The notes under the pieces: generated by a model
The model's input: only the letters and a program-made list of their open reading frames with translations
The model's database searches: none
What the model was told of the DNA's origin: nothing
Translations under genes and position numbers: made by a program
Assembly (NCBI GenBank): GCA_020650975.1
Contig: JAIPMN010269284.1
Location: forward strand, 1-27,437
Reading direction: 5' to 3'
DNA: 27,437 bases
Source of the DNA: Apostichopus californicus
Taxonomy: Eukaryota; Echinodermata; Holothuroidea; Aspidochirotida; Stichopodidae
In this document: positions 10,958 to 23,393 of the stretch, piece by piece
How positions within the stretch are numbered: the stretch's first letter is position 1
Layout of the letters: the number at the start of each line of letters is the position of its first letter

Positions 10958-11098
10958 ATGGGTGCAGTAGCTGCACAATGTATGAAATGGCTGCTATCTA
11001 ACCCAATGGAAGATTATTTATGCTTCAAGGAGCTTGTTCACCACAAGAATTCAAAGAATGGAAAGTTTCCTCCTTATGGAAAGATAAGTAGTACATAG
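10958..11098 (+). CDS. Unrecognised 46-residue open frame, possible exon remnant
   Basis: An ATG at 10958 opens 46 codons ending at TAG 11096-11098, and the frame stays open upstream to about 10922. The translation is well mixed, with W, C, H, P and charged residues, for example the segment CMKWLLSNPMEDYLCFKELV. It is less like the low-complexity frames nearby. The upstream TTAGGCAG could be an acceptor. I do not recognise a family, and it is short enough to be chance. Confidence 0.15.
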   Translation: MGAVAAQCMKWLLSNPMEDYLCFKELVHHKNSKNGKFPPYGKISST

Positions 11099-12512
11099 TT
11101 ATTTATGAAGCATGGACCAGTTTATGATTACCATGGACTAACTTGAGTCCTCCACAGAGTATGGAATGTTAAAGGGCCCATAGCTACATAGCTACATATG
11201 ATTATATTATATGTCCATGTTTATAATTAGCCAGATATTTGACAATACTGTATATCAGTCACATATTCATATGATAAACACTTCGTACAATGTGTAAGTT
11301 TGGTACAAATAGTTGATTGAAAGTCACCAAATATGAGAAAGATAACTTCAACTAAGTTAACTAAGTTCAGTGAAATCTATGGAAAATGGCACAAAATTAT
11401 GATGGTCCGTTATTTCTTCCAGTCACAAAATCAGCTGTTAACCGAGGTTTCACAAACATATATATATATATATATATATGAGGCTTTTGAAGCATGTATT
11501 AAATTGCTTTAATTTGCTTTAGACTATCTTTTCACACACTGAATATTCATGAATAAGAAAGGTGTGATTTTGAATCATCCGAAGCGTGAAAAAAAATTTA
11601 TACCGGACACTTTTTTTTTTCGTTTGGAAGACTCAGCTTTTAAAATAGACCAGCAGCTATTAAAGAATTTCACCCTTGACTTCTGATCTATGATGGTTTC
11701 CATTCATTTTGGCAGGGGGGGGGCGGGGAAATATGATTAAATTTATGAGAACAAGGACAAGAAGGTCAAGGAGTGTGTGGAGATGAAAGTGAAACCCAAG
11801 CATTGTGTAGCATACCACCACCATCACTTACTTACCTCATTTCAATGGACAGAAAAACTAAGAAATTCTGCAAAATTAGTCCCACTTCTTCAGCTTCAGA
11901 GATATTTTTGGTTCACTTGATTGAGATGAAGTGTTTTGAGAGTTGGCAACCTTGTAAACTTGGATGGCAAATCATTGAGGATTTCCTCCTTGAAGTATAC
12001 ATGTAAAAAGCTTTCAAGATAATTTCAGACCGGGAATTAAAAATTTAATAAAAATCCAGGGGGGCTGAGACATTACTTCTGGTTTAGTGACAGTTTCAGC
12101 TTGAGCTGGTCGGTTAGGAGCCATGTAGCAAAGTCACTTTTAGGATGTTACTAAAATCATACATGAAGGTAGCGAATAGTGGAGGTGTGAAGTGGTTGCT
12201 CACCGAAGGTTTTGACAGCTTTTATCTCTTTACCTTGTCCAATGTCAAGTCAGCTGTAAACTGTGAAGTGATCGTTTTTGATTGGAACAATTTTAAAGGA
12301 AGGATTCACCAAAACTATTCATCACACAGAGTGTCCAAATGATGAAGCCAAGAATTTTATAGGCAGGTCCTCGGTCTATTATTTACCTGGTGGTTTTTTT
12401 TTTAAGTGTCTTAAATTTAAATAAATTTAAATAAATTTAATTTTTTTGTGTGGCTTTGTTGTTGTTGTGGGAACCCTATACTTTATGGGAAAATATTGTC
12501 AAACATTTAGTT

Positions 12513-12559
12513 GGGGGGGGGGTGGGGTTCGAGGGGAAATGGTAGGAGGAGAGGGGGGT
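12513..12559 (+). other. G-rich tract, possible quadruplex
   Basis: A G10 run, then TGGGG, TTCGAGGGG and later GGGGGG give at least four runs of four G with short loops in the first 30 bases. Confidence 0.45.
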
Positions 12560-13470
12560 GGTGACTGTCAACGGTCCACGGTACAATGAAACATCCAGCA
12601 TACTGGGTATCAACTTTGTTTACCATATATACCGAGGGTATGGAAACAAACCATAAACCAGTATATCGAAAATACCTTGAATACTTGCCAATACCGATTT
12701 TAACAGAACCATCCCAACTGATACTGGTATTTGGTTTTCTTCATACCAACGAACCTTAGGGCTGTCCACGTCCCTCTCAGAAAACTGCTTTTTCTGCATC
12801 GATGGACTCTGTGCTTAATGATGTTATATGGGCAAACGTATACATGTGTGATTTATACGTGTTGAGGATATTGTATGGGTAGAACTTTGTCCACAAGTGG
12901 GGAAGATGATTTTAAGTTTGCTGGGTGCAGATCCTGTCCAAGTCAGCGTGAGTCTATGTGGCCTCACGTACTAATAATTATTAATTTTCCCTTTATTAAT
13001 GCACCATATAATCTGGACGAAACGCAACCAATCAGCCAAAGTTACATATTACCTGTTTATTAATTTGTTTTAATCAGTCTAATAGATATCTGGCAGAGAA
13101 TGTTAATAATGTACTGGGTAAGACAATACCTTTCAAGAGAAGGATTTCAATTAAACTAGAGCCTTCCAGTCTGGTTCATTGCCTCCTTCAGCTGTCGTGA
13201 AAATGCCATCGTAAAGGTTTCACCCCGGAGTCTTTAGTCGAAAAAAGTTGAATCACGAGCAAGTCTATGTCGGTTAGAAACTGCTACTTATCTTTAATAG
13301 CAAGCCTCTAAAAATGAATAACATTATCAGATGTGCCAAAATCCCTCCCTCCTTAAAGCATTCACGGTTTAAGATGGCGGCATATTAAAGACATAAATTG
13401 GACGAAACCTCCTAGAGAGGGTGTTACTCTAAGAGTCATATTTATCTTTATGTTTTTTTCTCTTTGCTTT

Positions 13471-13946
13471 TCAGGACTGAGATAATTACTGACTCGTCGT
13501 CGTGCTGGACTTGAAAGGCAATAAGCCAACAGCGGCCTTGGATTGAAGCCGTTAATGGTGAAGACAGGCACCGGTCGGAGAATTGTAGAAACTCTAATCA
13601 GATTTGGGGTAGGAAAAAAAAGACCCTGCGTGCGCTCTCTCTCTCTCTATATCGCTGATGATATTACTAGTACAAGTATAGGCCGTCTTGGTAGGCTAGA
13701 GGATCTGACGGTCTCTGAGAAACGTACGCCCGTTTGCGGCGAGGGATTGATATCTAACCACACATGGCAAACGCCTGACAGGTTAATATTCCTGTGCCGT
13801 CTGCATAGCGTACTGAGAGCAAAGATTTGCTTGCATTTAACTTTTCGTGTTTCATCAGTGAACTAATTAACGGAAGGACTTCCTTCTTTTTTCGATGCAG
13901 GATTCAGCACACTTTGTATCGGTGGTGTGCTGCAACAGAAACTGTC
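13471..13946 (+). promoter_or_regulatory. Putative 5' leader of HS6ST with candidate splice acceptors
   Basis: The sequence before the HS6ST start has two acceptor-like sites. One is a long T/C tract ending in TTTTCAG at 13474. The other is a pyrimidine tract ending in GATGCAG at 13900, only 46 bases before the ATG. The 13900 site suggests that a non-coding first exon is spliced onto the coding exon. A weak donor-like GGG|GTAGGA lies at 13609. The region has higher CpG content than the surroundings and a short (CT)n run near 13636-13648. An open frame at 13543-13866 here resembles no protein I know. No TATA box can be assigned with confidence. Confidence 0.35.
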
Positions 13947-14461
13947 ATGCAAGTGAGTCAAAGCAAACGCAAGCTACCGCTATTCATTGTGATACTGTTT
14001 CTCGTCACGGGTACTATGTTCTTATTCTATAACCTTTCCAATTCAAACTTGTACATATGTCCGCCTATCGGTCTGCTCGGCACCGTGAAGTCCACGGGCA
14101 GCGTCCACCACAACCAGTGGGAGTGGGAGGACGAGGTCGGGCAGGACGAAACCTCCGTAGCGCGGAAGTACGATTTCAAGATAAGTGGCAATGATGTTAT
14201 GGTCTTTCTCCACATTCAAAAAACGGGTGGCACGACGTTCGGTAAACATCTCGTGCACGACTTGGATCTAGAGACGCCCTGTCAGTGTGCCAAGGGGAGG
14301 CGACGCTGTCCCTGCTTACGGCCAGGAAGTACCACGGAATCTTGGCAGTTCAGTCGGTTTTCTATGGGCTGGGGGTGTGGTCTGCATGCTGATTGGACAG
14401 AACTACAGAGCTGCGTTCCTTGGTACATGAATAAAAAGGAGGGCAGACCTGCTCGTAGGAG
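13947..14461 (+). CDS. HS6ST: Heparan-sulfate 6-O-sulfotransferase, exon 1 (N-terminal half)
   Basis: This exon encodes residues 1-171 and two bases of codon 172 of a heparan-sulfate 6-O-sulfotransferase. The family transfers sulfate from PAPS to the 6-OH of glucosamine in heparan sulfate inside the Golgi. Visible in order are a short basic tip (KRK, residues 7-9), a single hydrophobic membrane anchor (about 10-28, type II topology), a variable acidic stem (about 30-75), and the 5'-phosphosulfate loop HIQKTGGTTFG (89-99). A cysteine-rich stretch follows (C112, C114, C121, C123), then the family block ending GLHADW (145-150), whose H147 is a candidate catalytic base by analogy with the family. 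The start is the only ATG in frame after the upstream stop at 13806, with a purine at -3. The exon ends AG|GTAAGT, a consensus donor. GC content is clearly higher than in the surroundings. Which vertebrate paralogue it matches best cannot be decided by eye. Confidence 0.93.
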
Positions 14462-15377
14462 GTAAGTTTTATTCAAGCTTTTCATTTGTCAAGATTGGTG
14501 CAAGTGGAACATTCCCCCCATTGGGCGCCAGTTTATGTTTTGATTTGATCTGATCTTTACTGTATTTTATGGTCTTGTTATGGGCAGCATATTTCATGAA
14601 ATCAAATTTTACAATTGTCATCCCCAATTTTTTGGTAAAAATAAAAATGGTAAATTATATTGTAAAAGTATCAGGAAGAGAGTGATTATATGATTATGTC
14701 ACCGAAGTTGTGTACTTCCCACTTTCTGTGTTCAAAAGTTATGCTTGTTTCCTTGTTTTCATTGACCTTTGTGCAGTAGGCTTTAAGGTACTGCAGAACT
14801 TGTAAAGCTACTTGGTTGTTTAATTGCTACAGATGGAATCTTCAAAAAGATGTTTGATCATAAACAGAAACTGTCCATTTTTGAAGCACTGGTACATATT
14901 GACTAGAACGTATCGGTTTCAGTTCACTGATGTTTGTATTAAAAAAAATAGCAATTTTTTTATTTTTTTTTTTTACGTTTGAGTGTTGAGGCTACATTAT
15001 TTGAAACTTACGGGTAATTCCATGCAGAATTGTTGTTAAGGATTAATGTCAGAAGTCATTTGAGTTTTAACAGAGGTCAAAGTCACAAAATTGTGTTAAC
15101 AATCCTTAAAATATCCTCCCCATTGTGAAAACCCCTTTTTTATAAATATCGTCAGTTTCAGCCATACTTTTTCATCTAGACTTATGAAGGGAAATTCATT
15201 CACGCTAATATCTTCAGCTTGCAGTTCACTCTGCTATAAAGAAGAAATGTCCCATATCAAGGTGACCAAACCCACTCCCTCCCTACCTACCCCCCTTCCC
15301 CCTCCCCCTCCTCCCCATCAGTGGAATACTTGAAGCTTAGAACATAATTAAATCTTCTGCAATGTCTTCCTTTACAG
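14462..15377 (+). other. Intron 1 of the HS6ST gene (phase 2)
   Basis: This intron is 916 bp with a GTAAGT donor at 14462 and a CTTCCTTTACAG acceptor ending at 15377. Removing it joins AG to A to make an arginine codon (residue 172) and restores the family sequence RYYYVTILRDP across the junction, so the boundaries are fixed by homology. I believe vertebrate HS6ST1 also breaks its coding region near this point, from general knowledge and not checked. The intron is AT-rich apart from a strong C-rich tract at about 15268-15318, which ends in a second AG (15320-15321) that looks like an acceptor but would give an early stop. Confidence 0.9.
15268..15321 (+). promoter_or_regulatory. C-rich tract with a decoy 3' splice site in HS6ST intron 1
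   Basis: A dense CCCTCCC/CCCCCTCC tract ends in CCCCATCAG at 15321. It looks at least as strong as the acceptor fixed by homology at 15377, but its use would read into TAG after six codons (tag at about 15338-15340). Confidence 0.4.
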
Positions 15378-15972
15378 ATATTACTACGTCACCATCCTGC
15401 GAGATCCAATCAAGAGGTTCATCAGCGAATGGCGGCATGTCCGCAGAGGAGCGACATGGCAAGCTGCTCGCCACATGTGCAACGGTCGAGAACCGACCAC
15501 GGACGAACTGCCTTCCTGTTACCAGGGACAAGATAGTTGGTCGGGAGTCACCCTGGAGGAGTTTATGGACTGCCCGCACAACCTTGCCAGGAACCGTCAG
15601 GTCCACATGTTAGCGGATCTGACTCTCGTCGGCTGTTACAATCTTTCAAAATATTCCCAAGAGGAGAGAAATGCAATAATGTTGGAAAGTGCAAAAGCCA
15701 ACCTAAGACGGTTCTCATACTTCGGTCTGACTGAATTCCAAAAGGAGAGCCAATATATTTTTGAGGAAACTTTCAACTTACAATTCAAGAAAGCTTTCGA
15801 GCAAAGTAACGATACTCACGCAAATGCGGAGCCGTTGACCGACGAAGAGAGGGCGATGGTAATGGAAGTTAACGGTTTAGATATCCAGCTGTACGAGTTT
15901 GCTCAAGAGCTCTTCTTCCGACGTCTCACGTACATGGAGGACCACGAAGGAGATGGAATTCTGAGCAGCTAG
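15378..15972 (+). CDS. HS6ST: Heparan-sulfate 6-O-sulfotransferase, exon 2 (C-terminal half and stop)
   Basis: This exon encodes residues 172-369 and the TAG stop. It opens with the 3'-phosphate-binding motif LRDPIKRFISEW (179-190), in which R180 and S188 are the usual PAPS contacts of this fold. Family-conserved blocks follow: RRGATW (194-199), HMCNGR with DELPSCY, SGVTLEEFMDC (about 227-237), NRQVHMLADL (244-253), VGCYNLS (256-262), FGLTEFQ (287-293) and LYEFAQELF (343-351). N260 (NLS) and N316 (NDT) are potential N-glycosylation sites. The protein stops about 18 residues after the last conserved helix, so it lacks the long charged tail of vertebrate HS6STs (roughly 400 residues or more). 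No frameshift or internal stop is seen, so the gene looks functional. The assignment to the family is firm. Confidence 0.93.
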
Positions 15973-17690
15973 CACCGGCTTATTTCACTTTTGCCGAGGG
16001 AGGGGATACAAAATGTCTCACAGATTTGACGAGAAAAAATTTGGCATTTGTGTTTTTTTTTTCGATTACGGGTCGCCATTTTCTTCCAAGTATGACCTCT
16101 GTGTTGAAGCAGATCAGCTGTGCATGCATGAAATTCTATTATTTTTTTTTTGTATTTGTATTTGTTTATATTCCTTCTGTCTTTAATTGTATGAACCTAA
16201 CCCTATCTCAAGTTGGTCTGTTTGGTCAAAATTGTGTGCTAAACTGGATATTATTTTGTACAATTTTTTACCATAGCTTTTGCTTCTTTGCCAAGATCAC
16301 AACCTCATACATCTCTATAAGACCAGAATGTCACTACTACTCGGCTTTGTCGACCCAGTTCCTCATTAGTTGCTGTTTCTTTGTTTCTAGCATACCTTGT
16401 TCCTCCTTCAAAACAACCCCCTAAAAATGGTGCTCCTGTAGTGACAATATGGTCAGCGTTGTTTGTATGTATGTACAGTATGTATGTCTTCTATTTGGCA
16501 GAAGAATGTGACTTTAACAAGTGTGTTCACCCCTGCTTGCACATTTTAGAAGACTAGTTTTGCAATGTTTTACTTCAAATAACATTTTATATTGCTAGCC
16601 AAAATACTCAAACCTACATATTTTAAGCTACTTCAACAGCTTTTTCAATTCAAATCGTAACATGTGTCATATTTCACAAGTTGCTTGACTTATTGTGAAT
16701 CATGTCAGAGACTTGCTTACAAAACTTGAAGAGTTGTTTATTTTGTAGATTATTTCAAAGGTACGATTACACATATAGGTATAAGTATGTCTGTACGTTA
16801 ATTTCTGGGCAAAGTATGCTTCCTTCGTTTGGCAAACTTTCAATCGGATATAACTTCCTATTTTACGGATACTTTCAAACCGTGCGAGAGATACGCAGAT
16901 AATGTGTATATCAGTATGTTAACAAACTCTAGAAGGGCTGGAAGGAAATCAAAACTGAGCGCTTTTTCCCCCAAAATTGTCAGACATTAGATCTTCGAAA
17001 CAAAGGATGTATTGTCTTTGAATGGGTTAGTTTCTGTAAAGCAAAAAGTGTGCAGATAACAGGGATCTATATTAAAGTGGAACAGTTGGAATGAAGTGTA
17101 CAATGAAGTGCTAAACGTGGCTGATTAGATCTAGTTTGATATCAAGGTTGAGTAGAAAGAAACCAGGAAATAGCAATTTAAGATATCCACTAGCTTGTTC
17201 AAAAGGAAATGAAGAAATATCTCTTATTCAAAAGTTTGCACTATTAAACTCCCCCCTCCCTCCCCACCCTCTCTTCCCCTCCCACTTCACATACGTCCCC
17301 CTGTTTCCGCTCCTTCTCTTAATTAAGGATAAATCCAGGTAAATAATTCCTGGGCTATCCATCCATGTAACTTCATTTTTCTCACCATTTGGCTGACTTT
17401 GAACAACACCACCACTTCACCCACTTTCCCCATCCCCTTTAAGGATGTCCGAATAAATAATTCCCACCATAAAAATGGTAGTAACTTCAACTCTCTGACC
17501 CTTGGTTGACTTCAACTGTCTCTATAAAAGCATTGGTCACATGCCTGTGTGTTTGTGATTGATCAAATGACTAAAGCATACTACTAATACAAGCCTCGGC
17601 ATCACTCCCAAGAAGATCAATATTTTTCTAGTCAGGAGAATGAATTGACCAGTAGGAATGAGATTAATAAACCTCCTTTGATGGTTGTAG
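15973..17690 (+). other. Probable 3' UTR and downstream region of HS6ST
   Basis: This AT-rich, T-run-rich sequence after the HS6ST stop has no convincing coding potential. Open frames at 16026-16424 and 16702-16902 have low-complexity composition and no recognisable family. Possible poly(A) signals are ATTAAA at 17071, AATAAA at 17452 and AATAAA at 17666, the last followed by a GT-rich stretch (about 17681-17690). None can be chosen without transcript data. A C-rich tract lies at about 17251-17283. Confidence 0.25.
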
Positions 17691-20600
17691 CCGACACAAA
17701 ACTTAAAGCTATATTTCTTCAGGCAGGGGTTTTTGGTGGCATGGCTACTATTTCAGAAAGACATCTAGTTAGCATTTTGTTTATCTGTAGAAAATGAAGC
17801 GACCTGCCTTGACCATAGAAATATATTAAACTTCTTCAAAAGCATTAAGCAGATGGAAACTAAGTTCAAATCCAAACTTGCTAAATTTTTTTTTTTAAAC
17901 TTGATGTTATAAGTAAGAGAAGGAAGGTTGCTTTTAAAGGAAGAGGATATAGAAACTGAATTTATGGAAAGATTTGAAGGACAGTTTTTTGAAGGTCATG
18001 CCTGCAGGTGCTTGTGGTTAAAAATATCTGTGGAATGAAATAATTATTAATAAATATGAAGGCCTACACTCCGTTTCTGTATTATAGTCTGAAGACTTGG
18101 TGCCAAATTTCGAACACTACAATTGTTGTTGAATGGAAAGGCAAGTTTAATTCCTAATCAATTATAAGGACTAAAAAATAAAATTAAAAAAAACACATTT
18201 TTAGGGACAAAAGTGTCGGAAAGATGAAGGGAAGTAATTTGGAAAAGTTGTATACGGGGGGATGCCCGGAGGGGTATTTTATTATCCGCTGAGGAAAAAA
18301 GTTTAGATCGGTTTCTACATGTTGACTACTATAAAACTGGACTTTCAGGAATGGGTTGTCGTGTCTTTGGAGGTATTTGCATTCATAAATCTTCTCGTAA
18401 ACTAGGTTTCATCACACATAACGGAAATGGTCTGTTATTTTTAGAAGTAGGCCGTTAAGATGCTGCCCTGAGGCTTGGGAAGTCCTCCAGCATACCAGAA
18501 TAGATATACACAGGTGTTAAAGGGGGGGGGGAGAGGGAGGGAGGGGAGTGTCAAGTAGATTTAGTATGAGATAATTGATTAAAAATGAGCAAAGAGTTTT
18601 ATACCCTATATAACTATGTTGTATAGAAGTAATTTCATTGATATCTACCTTGTCTGTGTAATTATGGCATTCAGAATTATGGCATTCAGAAGATCATGCA
18701 AGTAAATAGGTCAAGTACTTCAAAACAGAGATTATCTCATTTAAAGTTAGCAAATATCAAATTATGATGTTCGCACTCTGTCGTGTGGGGGGTCATGTGT
18801 TCAATATTTCAGGTGATTTCTGAAAGCATTCGCCCACTGCAAATTTACAGATCAATCTTTAAAGTGTACATAGGTAGGCCCTGTTTTATAGCATCAATCG
18901 TCCCCTTCGGTGAAGGTTAAAAGTTGGTAACGCTGTATTTTGAGCCTGTGTAGCCTTTGTAAAAACATCACATTGGTACTAATAACAACAGTAAGATCTA
19001 AAATAGTAGTGAAGTATACTTGAAACTACTGGACCCCTAATACCACTCTGCCGTAGTCTGAACAGATGTACTTTTGGATTGGGATGCCCAGTAGCTGAGC
19101 ACTACAAGATTTTCATGTTAGACTTTGTACACCAGCCACTTTTGTCCTGAAAAGTGTGATGATTATTTTGGCTAAACTCTAAGGATTTACTTGTCAAATG
19201 TATTTAAGATAGTAGTTAATTTGGTCTACCTGAAATTAGTGGAATGACATGAACATATTGTGAATTGGCTTTAAAAAAAAAACCCTCCAATTTATCCACT
19301 TTTCTGTTCCATCTCATCATATTTTCCAAAGTTCCCTCAATCGGAGTAATTTCTTTTGTCTAGCAGGTACAGTAGATCTGACGAGGCCATCAAGAACAAT
19401 TTCCTCTTTGACAAGTCTGCGTCGTGAAATGACTGTTGCTCTAATGTTGATGGAAAGAAAAACCCTTAAATAGAACTCCCAATTTGACTTCCAAATCCAG
19501 GCATCTTTATTCGTCAATGGCATTGAGCACTTGTTCGTGACATTTTGAGAGGCGAGTTTTCTATATCGCCGTTCTTTCCAATTCGGTCCATGTGTATAAC
19601 AATGATTTAGCAGAGAGAGAGAAAGAAATTTTATGGCCTTGAAAATGGAATGATTTTAATGAGCAAAATGTTTGGTCATCTTCTTACACGCACCTTAACA
19701 ATGGCTTGACCTCTGACATCACTGAAAAACAGATAAAGGCAAAACTAGAGATGAAAAGATCCCATAAAGTGTTCTCTAATTTTTTCTGTTTTTTCAAGTT
19801 TTGGATTTTAAAGATATCTTTACAAACATGAAGACCAACAAAGGGGATGGGAGGGGAGGAGATAGACAACAGTTTATAGGAGAAGGTTTGAAGTAGATGG
19901 GGCTCAGGAGAGGTGAACTTTATTAATGCTATCAGGAAATATAAAGCCCACTCCCTCTGATGATAGGCTTAGTCAATCCTGATACAAACTTGAATTTTAC
20001 AGGATTCGTATATGTCATCAACTTATTTTGTGATGCCTTCATTAATGTTTGAAAAATAATGTCATCACTATTTGGAGGAAAGTTTGGTAAGATGATTTCT
20101 GAAGGGAAGAGGACAGTGAGGGGTGGGAGAAAAGTGGGTTATGTGGGTCGTGTGGCGAGATGATTAGAGTAGTGTATGTCACTAGTTTTATAGTTGGCTA
20201 TAAATACCCTAACACTATCATAATTGTATAAATGCTGTGTTAAACATGAGATGGAAATGGTAACAGTTAAAATTGGCGCTACCATCCCGATATTGACTCT
20301 TAAAGAGTCATTTACTTATTCAGTATTATTATTATTATCATTATGAAACTTTTTAATCGTTGAAGAAAACTATTAGTCCTGAGTGAATATTGATACCTAT
20401 CTTTGTATTATCAGAGGATTGATTCGGGCAAAATTTGACCGCAAAATAATTGCTGAAATAAGACTTCAAAGTTTTTTTCCGACTGAGTCATTAAGGTGGC
20501 TTTTCACTGTTTTTTTTCCTTCTCAAAAGTATCAATTTTTGCAGATACTTTGGTAAATATGGACTTTTATAAGGAATTGAATGACTCAATTTGCCTTTAA

Positions 20601-23393
20601 GGTTTTATTATCTCTCTGATCGTCAAATCCATGAGAAGGTAAAACCTGTCACCTCAGAAACATGATACAATTGATGACGATGTTTTTTGTACATCCTGTG
20701 AATCTGGGCTCGTAATTGCAGAATAATTGGAGGGGGTTTAGATGAAATATTACCAGGGAAAATATGAATCATTGATGTGTTTTATGAGAGGAAATGTTTG
20801 ACACAAGAAAAACTAAAAGCTGCAAGTGAACAGGATAAAACATGCCATGAGAAACATTATGCAAACTCGGGAGAGAGTAGTAGTTATTTATTTATCGGGA
20901 TTACAATAAAACCCAGCTTCTGCACAACCTGCTGGTAGAAAAGATATGTTTTATTTAAGGAAGACACCATTTGTCAAGATTTGGGGCACAATAGGTATTT
21001 AACACTACAAACAGTCTTTCTCACCAACTTTGAGAATCAGGTGATGTTAATCCTGCAAGACGATGTTGATGGAAATTTGGGGTTGAGAGGATGTGTCCTT
21101 TGGAACCGTCACACATTACATAAGTGCATGTGGATATAGGGGATATGGACAGGGATATGGACAGAGAAATGAGTTCACATACGCTTACAGGAGAGGGTAA
21201 ACCTTATAGGTAGTTTACTGTATGTTAATTTTCATAGGAAAAGACATTAAAGGTATGATGTGCAGAGATATTTGTGCAAGAGAGAAATACATTGTAGCGA
21301 AGGATGGTACCCTTCATTGAATAGTTTCTTCGCAGACAGATAGAAGAAAGTCGATATTTCGATAGCATTATCTCAGTCCTTTGTCTGTACACCACCGAGA
21401 AAAACCCCTTCTGTTTATTATAATGCTCTTAAAAGTTTAGCCAAGAATTACCAGTACTTTGTAACATGACTGAAGAAGGTGGATTATTTTTATGAAGCTT
21501 TTAACGCCAGCTTCATGATCTTGCCGTGATTATAATTATAATTTCCTTCTTCTGCAAGGGAGAACGGTGTTCTTAGACATTGTCTCATTTACTCGAATAC
21601 TCGACTGGGCTGATAGAGATGAACGAGTTTGGATCGATGCGTCGTCGGCAGTTTGTGTCGTCGAAATTAAAAAGCATCTGGGTCCCAAACGTTGTCGTCG
21701 TCGTTATTAAACGTAATCTAGTAGACTCTGTAACATTGCGTGATATGGAATGCCACCGAAAACTGCTTCAAACCTTGATAAGCATTAAATACTGAAGTAG
21801 GCTAATTAACTTCTTACTTCAAGCGATGAAAATAACATGAAGAGTTTACGTACGTAGGTTTAAAATGCGAGTTCTCATTAAGGCTTAGCTATTATGTGAT
21901 AAAAAGTTCAACAATGCATTAAAAGACCTATTGAACCTACCCCAGTGTAATCAACCAATCACGAATCGGAGAGGAGGGTTGTCTTCGGTAGAATGCTCAG
22001 ATGATTAGTACTTATGACATTTGCATATTCTTTGTCTGCGATCATTGGGCGTAGTGTTGATACGGATGCAATGCAGAATATATAGATATACCATGGTTAG
22101 GTTAGTCTTGACACATGTAAGAAACCATACCATGCTGTGATGCTTCACCTAAATACCCGTACAGTCTCACACCCCACCGAAAATAAATAAATTGTTCCTT
22201 GTAACTGCTCCCCTAATAAAATGAGAATACATTTACAGGTTCACACTGACTCAAGTGTTAGCAGAACTCAAGTTTATGTGGCAATCCTAACAGTCTTTGT
22301 ATTGGCATTATGAATTAACAAAAGACAACAGGACAAGAATTGTATTGAACTATTAAGCATTTGTTAGGTAAATGAAAAGAACTGGTCTTTTCCTGTCTCT
22401 GCATAGATGCACATAACTTTATTTTATTATATTATTGTAGATTCCTGTTTGAAAAAGTCTTAACTCTGAAATTGTCTCTATTCCCCCTCCCACCTCCCCC
22501 CCCCCTCTGTCATGGATGCTATATCTACTTTCTACTCATATTAATGTTTTAATGCTGTGTTGATTGTGATATCCTTTCTCATGTTGCTTATGAGAATTTG
22601 TCGAATAAATAACCATCAGGTTGCTTTGCCCCTATGTTAACTGCATGTAGATTAGCTTCAAGCTGCAAGCTTCAATATTTCTGGTTTTAATTGTTATTTG
22701 TAACTTGCAATTCTGTATCATCATAATCTAACACTAATGACATGATAACTACAACTATATATGTGTATTTTTTAAACGTTTGATATGCTGCTGTCGTTAG
22801 TTTGCAGTAATAAGCTTATTGAAATGTGGAAGGATTTTATAGGTTTGTATTCCTGCACTATTCAGGGCTAAGTTTGAAAGATAAGATGAAGAAGATAGGG
22901 TTCTATATTATTATGTATATGCCTGCAAGAAAGAGTTTCTGGTTGTAGGTTCTAATGTACAAGCTGTATATTGTTAATGGTTTTAATAGTGGCAGATATT
23001 AACCTGCCTTTTTGTCATCTCAACATTATCAAAATGTATTTGTCATCAACAGTAAACAATTGAATGTTATCAAGATGAAGTAACCATGTGGCATGAATAG
23101 CATTACATTAATAGTCGAACTTGTCCGATTCATGTATAGCCCCTGCACAAACCCTCAACAGGGATGTGGAATGATAACAGTGTAACCCACAGTGCATATG
23201 ATCATGTCCACAGAGAAGATTAGTTTATGGTTTGTGGTAGTAATTGACACATTGAAAGTATCTGTCAAACTTCAGAAACAAAATGCTGGAATGAAGACAC
23301 ATTTCTATGGGGATGAAGTCGATGCTTGTTGTCCAGTGAGGGCCGTAACATCCTCTTTAGCCGGTACAGCACCTTCCTGATGGGCCATTACAT
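17691..23393. other. Long non-coding stretch downstream of HS6ST
   Basis: I see no gene. The short frames at 19317-19523, 19684-19869, 21580-21795 and 23192-23380 have no recognisable family. Minor features are a G-rich tract at 18522-18546, a duplicated ATTATGGCATTCAGA near 18661-18690, a duplicated GGGATATGGACA near 21138-21162, and a C-rich tract near 22483-22506. Confidence 0.45.
18522..18546 (+). other. G-rich tract, possible quadruplex
   Basis: A G10 run is followed by AGAGGGAGGGAGGGG, giving four or more G runs with one- to three-base loops. Confidence 0.45.

Larger units (their letters stand above)
8132..13470. other. Long non-coding stretch upstream of HS6ST
   Basis: No gene can be named here. 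Seen are C-rich (9071-9090) and G-rich (10556-10620, 11715-11728, 12513-12559) tracts, A/T runs (for example T15 near 10757), and a (TA)n run at about 11457-11479. There are scattered short frames at 8312-8497, 8859-9053, 11773-12006, 12145-12342 and 12875-13063. It may include leader exons or introns of HS6ST. Confidence 0.45.

Noticed and set aside
13543-13866. 107-codon + frame upstream of HS6ST
   Set aside because: It resembles no family, lies in the probable leader, and crosses simple (CT)n sequence.
14027-14485. Minus-strand frames opposite HS6ST exon 1
   Set aside because: They are shadows of the real coding exon.
15337-15734. Other-frame ORFs over HS6ST exon 2
   Set aside because: They are shadows of the real frame, which matches the family through to the stop.
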